Assembly: GCF_036023875.1 (NCBI RefSeq)
Contig: NZ_CP107931.1
Span: 4,464,001 to 4,528,000 of the forward strand
Direction: 5' to 3'
Source: Mycobacterium sp. NBC_00419
Lineage (GTDB): Bacteria; Actinomycetota; Actinomycetes; Mycobacteriales; Mycobacteriaceae
Length of the DNA stretch: 64,000 nucleotides
Shown here: positions 9,065 through 17,990 of the stretch, one piece after another
Position numbering within the stretch: position 1 is the stretch's first letter
How the letters are laid out: every line of letters starts with the position of its first letter
Position numbers and translations under genes: made by a program
Notes under the pieces: model-generated
Databases searched by the model: none
Told to the model about the DNA's origin: nothing
The model's input: the letters and a program-made list of their open reading frames with translations, nothing else

Positions 9065-10591
9065 ATGACCGTCAACTCGCTCAACCAGGCCCGTCCGAAG
9101 CAGCCGCTGAGCGGTCACGTCGACGTGCTCATCGTCGGCGCCGGGATCTCGGGTATCGGTATGGCCCACTATCTGGTGAACAACCAGCCGGGCAAGACCT
9201 TCGCGATCCTCGACGGCCGCGACACGATCGGCGGCACCTGGGACCTGTTCAAGTACCCGGGTATCCGGTCGGACTCCGACCTGCACACCTTCGGCTACGA
9301 GTTCAAGCCGTGGACTTCTGACAACGCCATCGCCGACGCCCACGAGATCGTCGACTACCTCTACGAGGTCATCGACGAGGACGACCTCGCACGCCGAATT
9401 TACCTGCAGCACATGGTGATCAGTGCCAACTTCGACACCGGCACCGCGCAGTGGACGGTCACTCTCGCCCACGGCGACCAGCAGTTCGACGTCACCTGTG
9501 ACTGGCTGTTCGGGGCCACCGGCTACTACGACTACGCCAGCGGATATTCGCCGCACTTCGAGGGCCAGGAGGACTTCGGAGGCCCGATCCTGCACCCCCA
9601 GTTCTGGCCGGAGGACCTCGACTACAAGGGCAAGGAGGTCGTGGTCATCGGCTCCGGCGCGACCGCGGTCACCCTCATCCCGGCCATGGCCGACGACACC
9701 GCGCACATCACGATGCTGCAGCGCTCGCCGTCATACGTCATGCCGCTGCCCAAGCAGGATCCGATCGCCAACGGCCTGCGCAAGGTGCTGCCCGGCAAGC
9801 TCGCCTACCGGGTCACCCGCAGCGTGAACAAGGGCCGCCAGCGCCTGATCTACGGTGCCAGCAAGCGCTACCCGAAGCAGGTCCGCCGCATCATCCGGGC
9901 ACTGAACGTCAAGGCACTGCCAGAGGGTTACGACGTCGACACCCACTTCAATCCGAAGTACAACCCGTGGGACCAGCGGATGTGCGCGGTGCCGGATTCC
10001 GACCTGTTCAACGCGATCTCCGCAGGGAAGGCCTCGGTCGTCACCGACGGGATCGTGCGGTTCACCAGCAACGGCATCCTGCTGCAGTCCGGCCGTGAAC
10101 TCAAGGCCGACATCATCGTCACCGCAACAGGTTTGAAGCTGCTGCCCTTCGGCGGCATCGAGGTCTCCGTCGACGGGAATGTCAAGAATCCGCACGACAG
10201 CCTGGTGTACAAGAGCTTCATGCTCTCCGACATCCCGAACCTCGCGTTCGCATTCGGCTACACCAACTCGTCGTGGACGCTCAAGGTGGATCTGGTCTGC
10301 GAGCACCTCTGCCGGCTGATGGCCTACATGGATCGGCACGGGTACGCCATGGTGGTGCCGGTCGTCGACGACCCGATGATCGAGAAGCGCCCGATGCTGG
10401 ACTTCCCGGCCGGGTACATCCTGCGCGGGGTCGACATCTTCCCCCAGCAGGGCACCAGCGGGCCGTGGACGGTGGAGATGAACTTCAAGGCCGACCACGC
10501 CCGGTTGCGCAAGGGCCCGGTCGAGGACGCCGCGCTGCGGTTCAGCACCGCCAAGCCGGTGGCCGCCAAGCCCGACTTCGCCACGGCATGA
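9065..10591 (+). CDS. FAD-dependent Baeyer-Villiger-type monooxygenase (EthA/MymA-like)
   Basis: A 508-residue flavoprotein monooxygenase. It has an N-terminal FAD motif (GAGISGIG, about residues 25-32), GGTWDLFKYPGIRSDSD typical of EthA/MymA enzymes, the BVMO fingerprint FxGxxxHxxxWP (FGGPILHPQFWP, about residues 177-188) and a second Rossmann motif GSGATA for NADPH. Such enzymes insert oxygen next to ketones or oxidise sulfur. The downstream alpha/beta hydrolase overlaps by four bases (ATGA), suggesting ketone-to-ester oxidation followed by ester cleavage. The native substrate is not known. A GGGAG box precedes the ATG. Confidence 0.87.
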   Translation: MTVNSLNQARPKQPLSGHVDVLIVGAGISGIGMAHYLVNNQPGKTFAILDGRDTIGGTWDLFKYPGIRSDSDLHTFGYEFKPWTSDNAIADAHEIVDYLYEVIDEDDLARRIYLQHMVISANFDTGTAQWTVTLAHGDQQFDVTCDWLFGATGYYDYASGYSPHFEGQEDFGGPILHPQFWPEDLDYKGKEVVVIGSGATAVTLIPAMADDTAHITMLQRSPSYVMPLPKQDPIANGLRKVLPGKLAYRVTRSVNKGRQRLIYGASKRYPKQVRRIIRALNVKALPEGYDVDTHFNPKYNPWDQRMCAVPDSDLFNAISAGKASVVTDGIVRFTSNGILLQSGRELKADIIVTATGLKLLPFGGIEVSVDGNVKNPHDSLVYKSFMLSDIPNLAFAFGYTNSSWTLKVDLVCEHLCRLMAYMDRHGYAMVVPVVDDPMIEKRPMLDFPAGYILRGVDIFPQQGTSGPWTVEMNFKADHARLRKGPVEDAALRFSTAKPVAAKPDFATA

Positions 10592-11436
10592 GCAGGCCCG
10601 CCTTCATCGAGGTGGACGGCCGGCGTACCCGGGTCAGGGTCGACGGCGACCCGAACCGGGCACCGGTTCTGCTCGTCCACGGCATCGGCCGCAGCCTCGA
10701 GGACTGGGCACCGCAGCACGAGCGGCTCGCCCAGCGCCATCGGGTGATCTCCCTGGACGTACCGGGGTTCGGCTTCTCCGACCGTCCCACGGAGTCGATC
10801 ACCCTTGCGGTGCTGGCCCGCGGCGTGGGGCGCACCCTCGACGAGCTCGGCGAGACCCGCCCGGTCCACGTCGTCGGCAACTCGCTGGGCGGAGCGATCG
10901 CCCAGCAGATGCTGGCCGACGAGCCGGACCGGGTAGCCAGCATGGCCCTGATCAACAGCGCCGGATTCGGCACCGAGGTCACCCCGCTGCTGCGGATGCT
11001 GACGGTGCCCGTCCTCGGCGAGCTGAGCGTCCGGCGGCCGTCCCGGCTGAATGCGGTGCTCTTTGAGCGCCTGATCCACGCCGACAAGGCGGTGGCCACC
11101 AAGGAGCGCATCGACCACGCGTGTGCCGTCGCGCAGCAACCCGGCGCGGGCACGGTGCTGCGGGAGGCCGCCATGGCGCTGGGCACTCCTCGCGGCGTCA
11201 AGGCGCAGTGGCGCCGTGAGCTGGCCGCCGCCGTCGCCCGCAACCCGAAGCCCACCCTGATCATGTGGGGCACCCGCGACCGGGTGCTGCCCGCACACCA
11301 CATCACCGAGGCGCAGCGGGTCTACCCGCACGCCGAGGTGCACCTGCTCTCCGGCATCGGACACATGCCGCAAATCGAGTGCCCGGGCCGATTCGCCGAC
11401 CGCTTCCTACCGTTCCTGACCCGCGCAGGTGCTTGA
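10588..11436 (+). CDS. Alpha/beta hydrolase
   Basis: A 282-residue alpha/beta-hydrolase fold protein. It shows the oxyanion region LLVHGIGRS, the nucleophile elbow GNSLGG, the acidic residue in MWGTRDRVLP and the catalytic His in GIGHMPQIE. It is translationally coupled to the BVMO-type monooxygenase, so it is probably the esterase or lactonase that opens the oxygenated product. An equivalent pairing (mymA with a lipase gene) is known in M. tuberculosis. Confidence 0.85.
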   Translation: MSRPAFIEVDGRRTRVRVDGDPNRAPVLLVHGIGRSLEDWAPQHERLAQRHRVISLDVPGFGFSDRPTESITLAVLARGVGRTLDELGETRPVHVVGNSLGGAIAQQMLADEPDRVASMALINSAGFGTEVTPLLRMLTVPVLGELSVRRPSRLNAVLFERLIHADKAVATKERIDHACAVAQQPGAGTVLREAAMALGTPRGVKAQWRRELAAAVARNPKPTLIMWGTRDRVLPAHHITEAQRVYPHAEVHLLSGIGHMPQIECPGRFADRFLPFLTRAGA

Positions 11437-11437
11437 C

Positions 11438-11452
11438 GCGCCGTAGCGGCGC
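11438..11452 (+). terminator. Small hairpin after the hydrolase gene
   Basis: GCGCCG-TAG-CGGCGC forms a 6-bp GC-only stem just past the hydrolase stop. There is no T-tract, as is common in mycobacteria. It is a candidate terminator only. Confidence 0.35.
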
Positions 11453-11500
11453 ACCCATCATGTCCGTTAGTTGACACCGCGACGGGGCGGGAGCTCGGAT

Positions 11501-13804
11501 ATGAGAACAGCGGACAGGCGGCCGGCGCGTGCGTCGGCCACGGTCGGGCGGGTGGGCGCCCTTGCTGTCGCCCTGGGCATCGGCGCTGCAGTAGCCACCG
11601 GGCTGGCCGCCCCGGCGAGTGCGGACGCCTCGTCCGCAGATTCCGGCAGTGCGCGTTCGGCCGGTTCCAGCCACGGACAGTCGGCACGTTCGGCCACCCA
11701 GTCGACCTCTGATCGTCCACAGGCCAAGCGGGCCAAGGTTTCTGCACCGGCTGCCGCCACGGTCTCGGCGCAGCGTACCGTCACCACGTCGCCGGTGACG
11801 ACCGGCAGAGCGGTCCGCACCGGCGCGCCGGTCACCCCCGCGAGCAGCACGACGCTGCTCAGCCTGCTCGAGGGCGCGCGCCGCGAACTCGACCGCACCT
11901 TCGCCAACAAGTACCCCACCACCGATCCCACGATCACCACCCAGAGTGCCGACGGCGTGGTCACCGGCAACCTCGGCGCCACCGACGCCGACGGCGACCG
12001 GCTGGTTTACAGCGTGATCAGCGCGCCCACCCTGGGCCGGGTCACCATCGACCAGAACACCGGCGCCTTCACCTACACCCCGGTCGTCGACTTCGGCTCC
12101 TACGGCGGCAACGACGCGTTCACCGTCGCCGTCAGCGACGACACCAGCTTCCACATCCACGGATTGGCCGGGTTGGCGCAGGCCCCGGTGGACTTCATCC
12201 GCAGCATTCCGCTGCTCGGGTCGCTGCTCTCGGACTACCTGCCCAGGGCGACCACCACCGCCACCGTCAAGCTGACCTTCGACGGGTCGGGAGCCACCAC
12301 CGCGCTGGTCTTTCCCGACGGCTTCCATTGGGGAGTGTCGACCGCGGGCTTCCAGTCGGAGATGGGCGCCGGCACACCGCTGGACGTCAACTCCGACTGG
12401 TGGCAGTGGACCCACGACGTGGCGAACAAATTGCTGCTCGGCTGGAAGGGCGGGGTTCCCGAGAACGGGCCGGGGGAGTGGACCCAGTACCCCACCGATA
12501 TCGACCTGGCCCGTAACGGGGTGGGTGCCGACACCTTCCGGCTGGGTATCGAGTGGAGCCGGATCTTCCCGAATTCAACGGCATCGGTGGACATCTCGAA
12601 CGGCTTCACCCCCGAGGTCCTCGCGCAGCTCGACGCTCTGGCCAACCAGGATGCGGTCAGCCACTACCAGGACGAGCTGCACGCCATGAATGTCGCCGGG
12701 CTGGCGCCGATGGTGACGATCAACCACTTCACCCTGCCGCTGTGGATACACAACCCGGCTCAAGCCCGCCTCCAGGAGATCTTCGGTCAGACGCCGCAAT
12801 CCGGTGGCGGGTGGGTGTCGGACTCGACGGTCACCGAGTTCGAGAAGTACTCCGCCTACCTCGCATACAAGTTCGGCTCCGAGGTCAAGACATGGGTGGT
12901 GCTCAACGAGCCGGTCAACTCGATGCTGACGTCGTACTACGCCATCCCGCTGGCCACCAACTTCCCGCCGGCGTTGAGCAGGCCCGACCTGGTGGCAGTC
13001 GGTCTGCGTAACCAGGCTTCGGCGTACTCGGCGTCCTATGACCTTATCCACCAACTGGATTCGGACGCACAGGTCGGGTTTGCGCTCAACATGTACTCCT
13101 GGCGCGCAGGTGACCCGGCCAACCCGACCGACCAGCAGGCTGCCACCGATTTCAGCGACTTCTACAACCGGTGGTTCCCCGACGCGGTGATCCGCGGTGA
13201 GGTCGACGCCAACTTCGACGGCGTGATCACCCCCGACGAGGTCCATCCCGAACTGGCGGGCAAGGCCGACTTCTTCGGGGTGAACTACTACAGCCAGGGC
13301 ATTGTCGCGGCCTACCGCGGCGCGTTCGCCGATGCGGCGCTGCCGATCATCAAGGGCTATCCGGAGTTCTCCCCGTTGCTCAACGTGGTGGCGGGCGGCT
13401 GCCCGGCGACCGAATGCAGCGACACCGCCCAGATCATCAATCCGGCTGGGCTGCGCGACGTCCTCGACATCGCGGACTCCTACGGAATACCGTTGTGGGT
13501 CACCGAAAACGGGCTCGCCGACGCCGCCGATACCAAGCGCGCCTCGTATGTGGTGCGCCACCTTGCGGTGATCAGCAAGGCGATCGCCGACGGCATGGAT
13601 ATCGTCGGATACACCGCCTGGTCACTGACCGACAACCTGGAATGGGTGCTGGGCTACGACCCGAAATACGGTCTGTATTCCTACGATCCAGTCACGCTCG
13701 AGCGCACGCCGCGCCCGAGTGTGAGCCTGATCCACGACCTGTTCACCGGCAACTCGATCCCGGCCGACGTGTTCCGGACCTACGTCAAGGATCCGCGGGT
13801 CTAG
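11501..13804 (+). CDS. Secreted glycoside hydrolase family 1 enzyme (beta-glucosidase-like) with N-terminal Ig/cadherin-like domain
   Basis: A 767-residue exported protein. It has a long alanine-rich signal region (to about residue 44), a Ser/Thr/Ala-rich linker, a bacterial Ig/cadherin-like module with ATDADGDRLVYSV (about residues 165-180) and then a complete GH1 barrel. The acid/base Glu470 lies in VLNEPVN, the nucleophile Glu669 in WVTENG. Inside the barrel is DANFDGVITPDE (residues 569-580), a perfect EF-hand loop that probably binds calcium. GH1 enzymes hydrolyse beta-glycosides, but the substrate is unknown and the protein may act at the cell surface. The ATG follows GGGAG. No obvious operon partner. 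Confidence 0.85.
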   Translation: MRTADRRPARASATVGRVGALAVALGIGAAVATGLAAPASADASSADSGSARSAGSSHGQSARSATQSTSDRPQAKRAKVSAPAAATVSAQRTVTTSPVTTGRAVRTGAPVTPASSTTLLSLLEGARRELDRTFANKYPTTDPTITTQSADGVVTGNLGATDADGDRLVYSVISAPTLGRVTIDQNTGAFTYTPVVDFGSYGGNDAFTVAVSDDTSFHIHGLAGLAQAPVDFIRSIPLLGSLLSDYLPRATTTATVKLTFDGSGATTALVFPDGFHWGVSTAGFQSEMGAGTPLDVNSDWWQWTHDVANKLLLGWKGGVPENGPGEWTQYPTDIDLARNGVGADTFRLGIEWSRIFPNSTASVDISNGFTPEVLAQLDALANQDAVSHYQDELHAMNVAGLAPMVTINHFTLPLWIHNPAQARLQEIFGQTPQSGGGWVSDSTVTEFEKYSAYLAYKFGSEVKTWVVLNEPVNSMLTSYYAIPLATNFPPALSRPDLVAVGLRNQASAYSASYDLIHQLDSDAQVGFALNMYSWRAGDPANPTDQQAATDFSDFYNRWFPDAVIRGEVDANFDGVITPDEVHPELAGKADFFGVNYYSQGIVAAYRGAFADAALPIIKGYPEFSPLLNVVAGGCPATECSDTAQIINPAGLRDVLDIADSYGIPLWVTENGLADAADTKRASYVVRHLAVISKAIADGMDIVGYTAWSLTDNLEWVLGYDPKYGLYSYDPVTLERTPRPSVSLIHDLFTGNSIPADVFRTYVKDPRV

Positions 13805-13812
13805 TCGCCGGG

Positions 13813-14814
13813 CTAGGTGTCGTGAATGCCGGCGCCGGCGAGTGCCGGTACCGGGTCTTCGCGGTGCAGTACCGACTGGGCGCCAGTCTTGAACCGCTCG
13901 AACAGCTCGACGATCATCTGCCCCTCGGGGGTATGGCCCCAGATGCTGATGCCCTGGTGGGTGGTCGGCTCCCAGGTCGACTCGTCGACCACGATCGGGT
14001 TCCAGCCCAATTCCCACTCGAATCCCGACGGTGTCACCGCGTAGAACGACAATTCCTTGTCGTTGGTGTGCTGGCCCACCGACAGAGCCATGTCGAAGCC
14101 GAGTTGCTTGACGCGCTGGTAGGCCGAGGTCATGTCGTCGAGATCGGCGACCTGAACGTTGCAGTGCTGAACCCTGGTCCGAATCGGGTTGACCGGCAAC
14201 CGCTTCACGGCGGCGATGGCGACGGTGTGGTGGCGCTCGTTGACCCGCAGGAACCGGATCTTGAACTTCACTCCGTTGATCGTCTCGTCGATGTAGTCCG
14301 ACAGCCGGGCGTCGAACACGGTGCTGTAGTAGCCCCGCAGCTGGTGCGGCTTCTTGGTCGCGATGGCGACGTGGCCCATCCCGTCGGCCCCGGTGACGAA
14401 GCCGCCCTTCGCGGCCAGCCGCAGCGGCTCAGCAGCCTTGCGCGGGTTGACGTAGATCTCCTGAGTCAGGCCGTTGGGGCCGGGGAAGCGGGCGAACCGT
14501 TCCACACCACGCAGCTCGGACTCTTCGGCGGATCCCGCCTCGACCGGAACACCGTGGCTTCGGATGCGTGACTCGATGACCTCGAAGGTGTGGTGGTCGT
14601 CGATTTCCCAACCCAGCGCCGTCGCGTCCTCGGCGGGGCCGCGCTGCAACAGGACCCGGCACTGGTTGTCGTCGAGGCGGAATCGCACCACATCGGGCAG
14701 TGTCTCGTCGAGATGCATGCCGATGGCATCGCGGCCGAAGCGCCGCCAGTCGTCGAACTTCTGCGTCTCGATGACCAGATAGCCGAGGTGGACCTTGCCG
14801 AACACGTCGGTCAT
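13813..14814 (-). CDS. Extradiol (catechol 2,3-) dioxygenase, VOC type I
   Basis: A 333-residue ring-cleavage dioxygenase with two vicinal-oxygen-chelate modules. Iron ligands by family pattern are His148 (MGHVA), His217 (QHCNV) and Glu268 (FEWELGW); the catalytic His195 is in ERHHT. It should open the 2,3-dihydroxyphenylpropionate-like catechol made by the neighbouring hydroxylase. The enterobacterial pathway uses an unrelated LigB-type enzyme (MhpB) at this step, so this is an HppB/BphC/HsaC-type substitution. ATGA overlap with the upstream hydrolase selects the start and drops a longer, unsupported N-terminal extension. Confidence 0.87.
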   Translation of the reverse strand: MTDVFGKVHLGYLVIETQKFDDWRRFGRDAIGMHLDETLPDVVRFRLDDNQCRVLLQRGPAEDATALGWEIDDHHTFEVIESRIRSHGVPVEAGSAEESELRGVERFARFPGPNGLTQEIYVNPRKAAEPLRLAAKGGFVTGADGMGHVAIATKKPHQLRGYYSTVFDARLSDYIDETINGVKFKIRFLRVNERHHTVAIAAVKRLPVNPIRTRVQHCNVQVADLDDMTSAYQRVKQLGFDMALSVGQHTNDKELSFYAVTPSGFEWELGWNPIVVDESTWEPTTHQGISIWGHTPEGQMIVELFERFKTGAQSVLHREDPVPALAGAGIHDT

Positions 14815-15677
14815 GAGATCGCCAATCGTGATGCGGGGGAGAGGAATTCGGTGACCATCTCGTTGAACAGCTCGGCACGCTCCCACTGCATCCAGTGTCC
14901 GGTATGAGAGGTCATCACGAGTTCGGCGTTGGGCATGAGCTTCGACAGCAGTGGGCCGCCGGCGGGCCGGTTCACCTTGTCGTCGCGGCCCCACAGGATC
15001 AGCGTTGGATTGGGCAGATGCTTGAGTCGCCGGTCGCGGGTCAGATCCATCCGCCACAGGGTGCGCAGCCCCGAGGGACGTTGCAGCGGTGGGTTGGCCA
15101 CCACTTCGGGGTCGAGTGAGGCCTGGTAGCGCAGGTCGATCAACTCGTCGGGCACTGCCGCGCCGTCGTAGACCAGGTAGGTGCGGATGAACGCGGCCAA
15201 CTTCTCCCGGCTCGGTCCGTCACCGCCGTAGTAGGACAGCAGGCTCTTCAACCCGTCGGTCGGCAGGCCGCGGGTGGTTCCGATTCCGCCCGGTCCCATC
15301 AGGACGAGCTTGCCGACCCGGTGTGGAGTGTCCAGCGCCAGTCGCAGCGCGGCGGCGCCGCCGTAGGAGTTGCCGACGAGATGCGCGGTGTCGATGCTCA
15401 ATTCGTCGAGCAGACCCCGGATCGCATCGGCCAGGAAGCCGAACGGATCGCTGTGGTCGACATGCTTGTCCGAGCGGCCGTAGCCGGGCATGTCGGGCAC
15501 GATGACGCGGTACGACTGGGCCAGGGCGTCGATATTGCGCCCGTAGTTCGACACCCCGGATGCCCCGGGGCCGCCGCCGTGCAACATGACAACGGCTGGG
15601 CCGGAGCCCTTTTCGGCGACGAAGATGGGGCGCCCGGCCACCGTGACGACGTGCTCGGTGAGTTGGGTGAGCGTCAT
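14811..15677 (-). CDS. mhpC: Meta-cleavage product hydrolase (MhpC/HsaD-like)
   Basis: A 288-residue alpha/beta hydrolase of the C-C bond hydrolase type. The catalytic triad is visible as Ser104 (GNSYGG), Asp232 (WGRDDKV) and His261 (TGHWMQWE); the oxyanion segment HGGGPGASG is typical of MCP hydrolases. It cleaves the ring-fission product to 2-hydroxypenta-2,4-dienoate plus an acid (succinate if the substrate is a phenylpropionate). The ATG overlaps the mhpA stop and its own stop overlaps the dioxygenase ATG, so three enzymes are translationally chained. Confidence 0.88.
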   Translation of the reverse strand: MTLTQLTEHVVTVAGRPIFVAEKGSGPAVVMLHGGGPGASGVSNYGRNIDALAQSYRVIVPDMPGYGRSDKHVDHSDPFGFLADAIRGLLDELSIDTAHLVGNSYGGAAALRLALDTPHRVGKLVLMGPGGIGTTRGLPTDGLKSLLSYYGGDGPSREKLAAFIRTYLVYDGAAVPDELIDLRYQASLDPEVVANPPLQRPSGLRTLWRMDLTRDRRLKHLPNPTLILWGRDDKVNRPAGGPLLSKLMPNAELVMTSHTGHWMQWERAELFNEMVTEFLSPASRLAIS

Positions 15678-17251
15678 GCGTGGTCCTTCACTCGGTTGGC
15701 CGGCGCGGTGAAACCGGCCGGGGGTGCTGGCAGCGGTTGGTCGTGCCCGGCGCCGGCGTAGACGAACCCGTCGGGTCGCAGCACCACGACGGACGCCTTG
15801 TTGTCCGCTAGCCAGCGGGTCAGTGTGCCGTCGCGGTCGACGATCCGATCGGCGCCCGGCGCGTTGCCAGCCGCGACGATGGCGATGATCGGCACTCCGG
15901 CCGAACGCCACGCCTGCGAAGCCCCGTCGGCACCCGTGTGCAGCACCGCCCACCTGCCGCCGACGACGTCGTCGAACCGCACGCGGTCACCGTTGGCGTC
16001 GGTGACCCACGGCTGGGGGATCAGGCAGCCGGTGGCCGGGTTGCCGTTGTGCGCCAGCAATCCGGAGGCGTAGCGGGCAGGGGGCAGCCAGCGGGTGTTG
16101 CGCAGGTAGGTCATGAAGCCCGGCACCCTACTGGCGGTGCGGAAGAAGTGGTTGCGCACGGTGGCCCGGACGGGGTTGCGCTCCACGATGAGCTTTCCGA
16201 CTTTGACCGCCCGGCTGGTGACCTCCTTGACATGGGGCAGCCGCTCGGCTTGATAGGTGTCGAGTACCGATTCAGGAAGCGACCCCGACAGAACGGCGTC
16301 CAGCTTCCAGCAGAGGTTGGCGACGTCGCGCACACCGGCGCACATGCCCTGGCCGATCCACGGCGGCATCGCGTGGGCGGCGTCGCCGGCCAGGAAAACC
16401 CGGCCCACCCGCCAGCGTTCGGCGAACCGGACATGGTGGCTGTAGCAGGCGTACCCGATGATGCTGACGTTGTCTTTGGTGATGCCCTGGGCGCCAAGGA
16501 CATTCCAGATGTTCTCCTCAGTGAGCAGATCCTTCTCGTCTTCCTCGTCGCGGACGGGGAATTCCCAGCGGTGGTGTCCCAGCGGGGTCGGGCAGTCGAC
16601 CGTCGGCCGGGCCGGATTGCAGTGAAAGCGCAGCCGGTCGTGGCCGGGCCATTCCTGGATGACCTTGGTGTCGATGACGATCCAGCGCTCGGAGAAGGTG
16701 CGGCCGCTGAAGCCGATACCGAGTTGTCCGCGGATGGCACTCGAGCCGCCGTCGGCGGCGATTACGTAGCCGGCGTGGATGCGCTTGAACTCGTCGCGGG
16801 TGAGATCGGCGAGCATCAGCTCCACCCCGTCGGGGCGCTGGATGAGCCGCAGACATTCGTGTTCGAGCAGGATCGACACGTTTACGAAGCGGTCGACACC
16901 GTCTCGCAGAACCGTGTCCACCGCGGGTTGGTAGATGAACTGCTGAGGCGGATGTCCGTTGCCGCGGTCGACGGGCAGCAGTTTCATGAACGGCGCGCCG
17001 TCGGCATCGACGAAGTTAGCGCCCGCCCCAGGCTGCATATCGGCGTTGAGCCGGTCGGACAGGCCGACCTGCTGCCAGACGCGCATGACCTCTTCGTCCG
17101 TGGAGATCGCGCGGGCCCGGAAGTAGATGTCCGGGTCGCGCTCGATGACGACGACCTTGAGGCCCATCTGGCCGAGCAGGTTGGCCGCGGTGGCGCCCAC
17201 CGGCCCGTATCCGACGATCGCGACGTCGTACGCGTCATGCGTTGCGCTCAT
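15674..17251 (-). CDS. mhpA: FAD-dependent 3-(3-hydroxyphenyl)propionate hydroxylase-like monooxygenase
   Basis: A 525-residue class A flavin monooxygenase. It has the N-terminal dinucleotide motif GYGPVGATAANLLG, the ADP-ribose Glu in VVIERDP, the GD motif LAGDAAHAMPPWIGQG, and a C-terminal thioredoxin-like domain usual for MhpA-type aromatic hydroxylases. It is expected to ortho-hydroxylate a phenolic propionate to the catechol cleaved by the dioxygenase. An ATG at 17263 (four residues earlier) is possible; 17251 is chosen because GAGAGAAG precedes it closely. It is divergent from the TetR gene, with two palindromic operators between. Confidence 0.88.
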   Translation of the reverse strand: MSATHDAYDVAIVGYGPVGATAANLLGQMGLKVVVIERDPDIYFRARAISTDEEVMRVWQQVGLSDRLNADMQPGAGANFVDADGAPFMKLLPVDRGNGHPPQQFIYQPAVDTVLRDGVDRFVNVSILLEHECLRLIQRPDGVELMLADLTRDEFKRIHAGYVIAADGGSSAIRGQLGIGFSGRTFSERWIVIDTKVIQEWPGHDRLRFHCNPARPTVDCPTPLGHHRWEFPVRDEEDEKDLLTEENIWNVLGAQGITKDNVSIIGYACYSHHVRFAERWRVGRVFLAGDAAHAMPPWIGQGMCAGVRDVANLCWKLDAVLSGSLPESVLDTYQAERLPHVKEVTSRAVKVGKLIVERNPVRATVRNHFFRTASRVPGFMTYLRNTRWLPPARYASGLLAHNGNPATGCLIPQPWVTDANGDRVRFDDVVGGRWAVLHTGADGASQAWRSAGVPIIAIVAAGNAPGADRIVDRDGTLTRWLADNKASVVVLRPDGFVYAGAGHDQPLPAPPAGFTAPANRVKDHA

Positions 17252-17298
17252 GGCTTCTCTCATTCGTCATCCGGTCCTCGTCGACCGGGACTTGTTCT

Positions 17299-17312
17299 GT
17301 AGTGATCGCTAC
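17299..17312. promoter_or_regulatory. TetR-type operator 1 of the aromatic catabolic cluster
   Basis: GTAGTGATCGCTAC is a 14-bp near-perfect palindrome, one mismatch from operator 2. It sits between the divergent mhpA-type and tetR-type genes, 48 nt from the mhpA start. Confidence 0.75.
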
Positions 17313-17318
17313 GGTAAT

Positions 17319-17332
17319 GTAGTGATCACTAC
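17319..17332. promoter_or_regulatory. TetR-type operator 2 of the aromatic catabolic cluster
   Basis: GTAGTGATCACTAC is a perfect 14-bp palindrome exactly 20 bp (two helical turns) from operator 1, on the same DNA face. It lies 22 nt before the tetR ATG, fitting autoregulation and control of both arms. Confidence 0.78.
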
Positions 17333-17354
17333 GGAGTCAAGGGGTAAGGGTCGA

Positions 17355-17990
17355 ATGGACAAGAACGAGCAGCCCAAGCGCAGGCAGCGGCGAGCAGACG
17401 GCGAGCAGTCCCGTACTCGCATCCTCGACGCCGCCACCGAGATCGCGGCCGAACGTGGTTACGAGGGCACCAGCATCGGTGCGGTGAGCGCCAAATGCGG
17501 GCTGCCGGCCAGCTCCATCTACTGGCACTTCACCGACAAGGACGACCTGATCGCCGCGGTCATCGAGCGCAGCTTCGGTAACTGGTTGCAGGTCTGGCAG
17601 CTGCCCGACGACCTCGTGGCCCGCGAACGCCTGATGGAGGTCGCTGCCGGTACGGCCAAGGCGGTGCTGGACTCGCCGGACTTCCTTCGCCTCGGCCTGA
17701 TGCTCGCGCTGGAACGCCGCCCCGTCGAGCCGCGTGCCCGGGCGATGTACATCCAGGTTCGAGACCAGGCCTTCGACGCGCTGACCCGCAGCCTGACCGC
17801 GCTGGCCCCGGGCATCACCGAGGAACAGACCCATCAGCTGGCGACGTACGCGATCGCCGGCGCAGACGGGCTGTTCATCGCCAAAGAGATCGGCGGCGAC
17901 AGCGTCGATCTGCTCGCGCTGTTCGCGATCCACGGGCAGGCGATCTACGACACCGCGCTGCGGATGATCCAGGAGAACCAGAGCCGATGA
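17355..17990 (+). CDS. TetR-family regulator of the meta-cleavage cluster
   Basis: A 211-residue TetR protein. The basic N-terminus is followed by a helix-turn-helix (about residues 21-66) ending in the typical LPASSIYWHFTDKDDL. The C-terminal domain should bind the aromatic substrate or an intermediate. It starts the plus-strand arm and its stop overlaps mhpD (ATGA). In E. coli the mhp regulator is IclR-type, so regulator replacement accompanies the pathway here. The two palindromes just upstream are its likely operators. Confidence 0.86.
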   Translation: MDKNEQPKRRQRRADGEQSRTRILDAATEIAAERGYEGTSIGAVSAKCGLPASSIYWHFTDKDDLIAAVIERSFGNWLQVWQLPDDLVARERLMEVAAGTAKAVLDSPDFLRLGLMLALERRPVEPRARAMYIQVRDQAFDALTRSLTALAPGITEEQTHQLATYAIAGADGLFIAKEIGGDSVDLLALFAIHGQAIYDTALRMIQENQSR

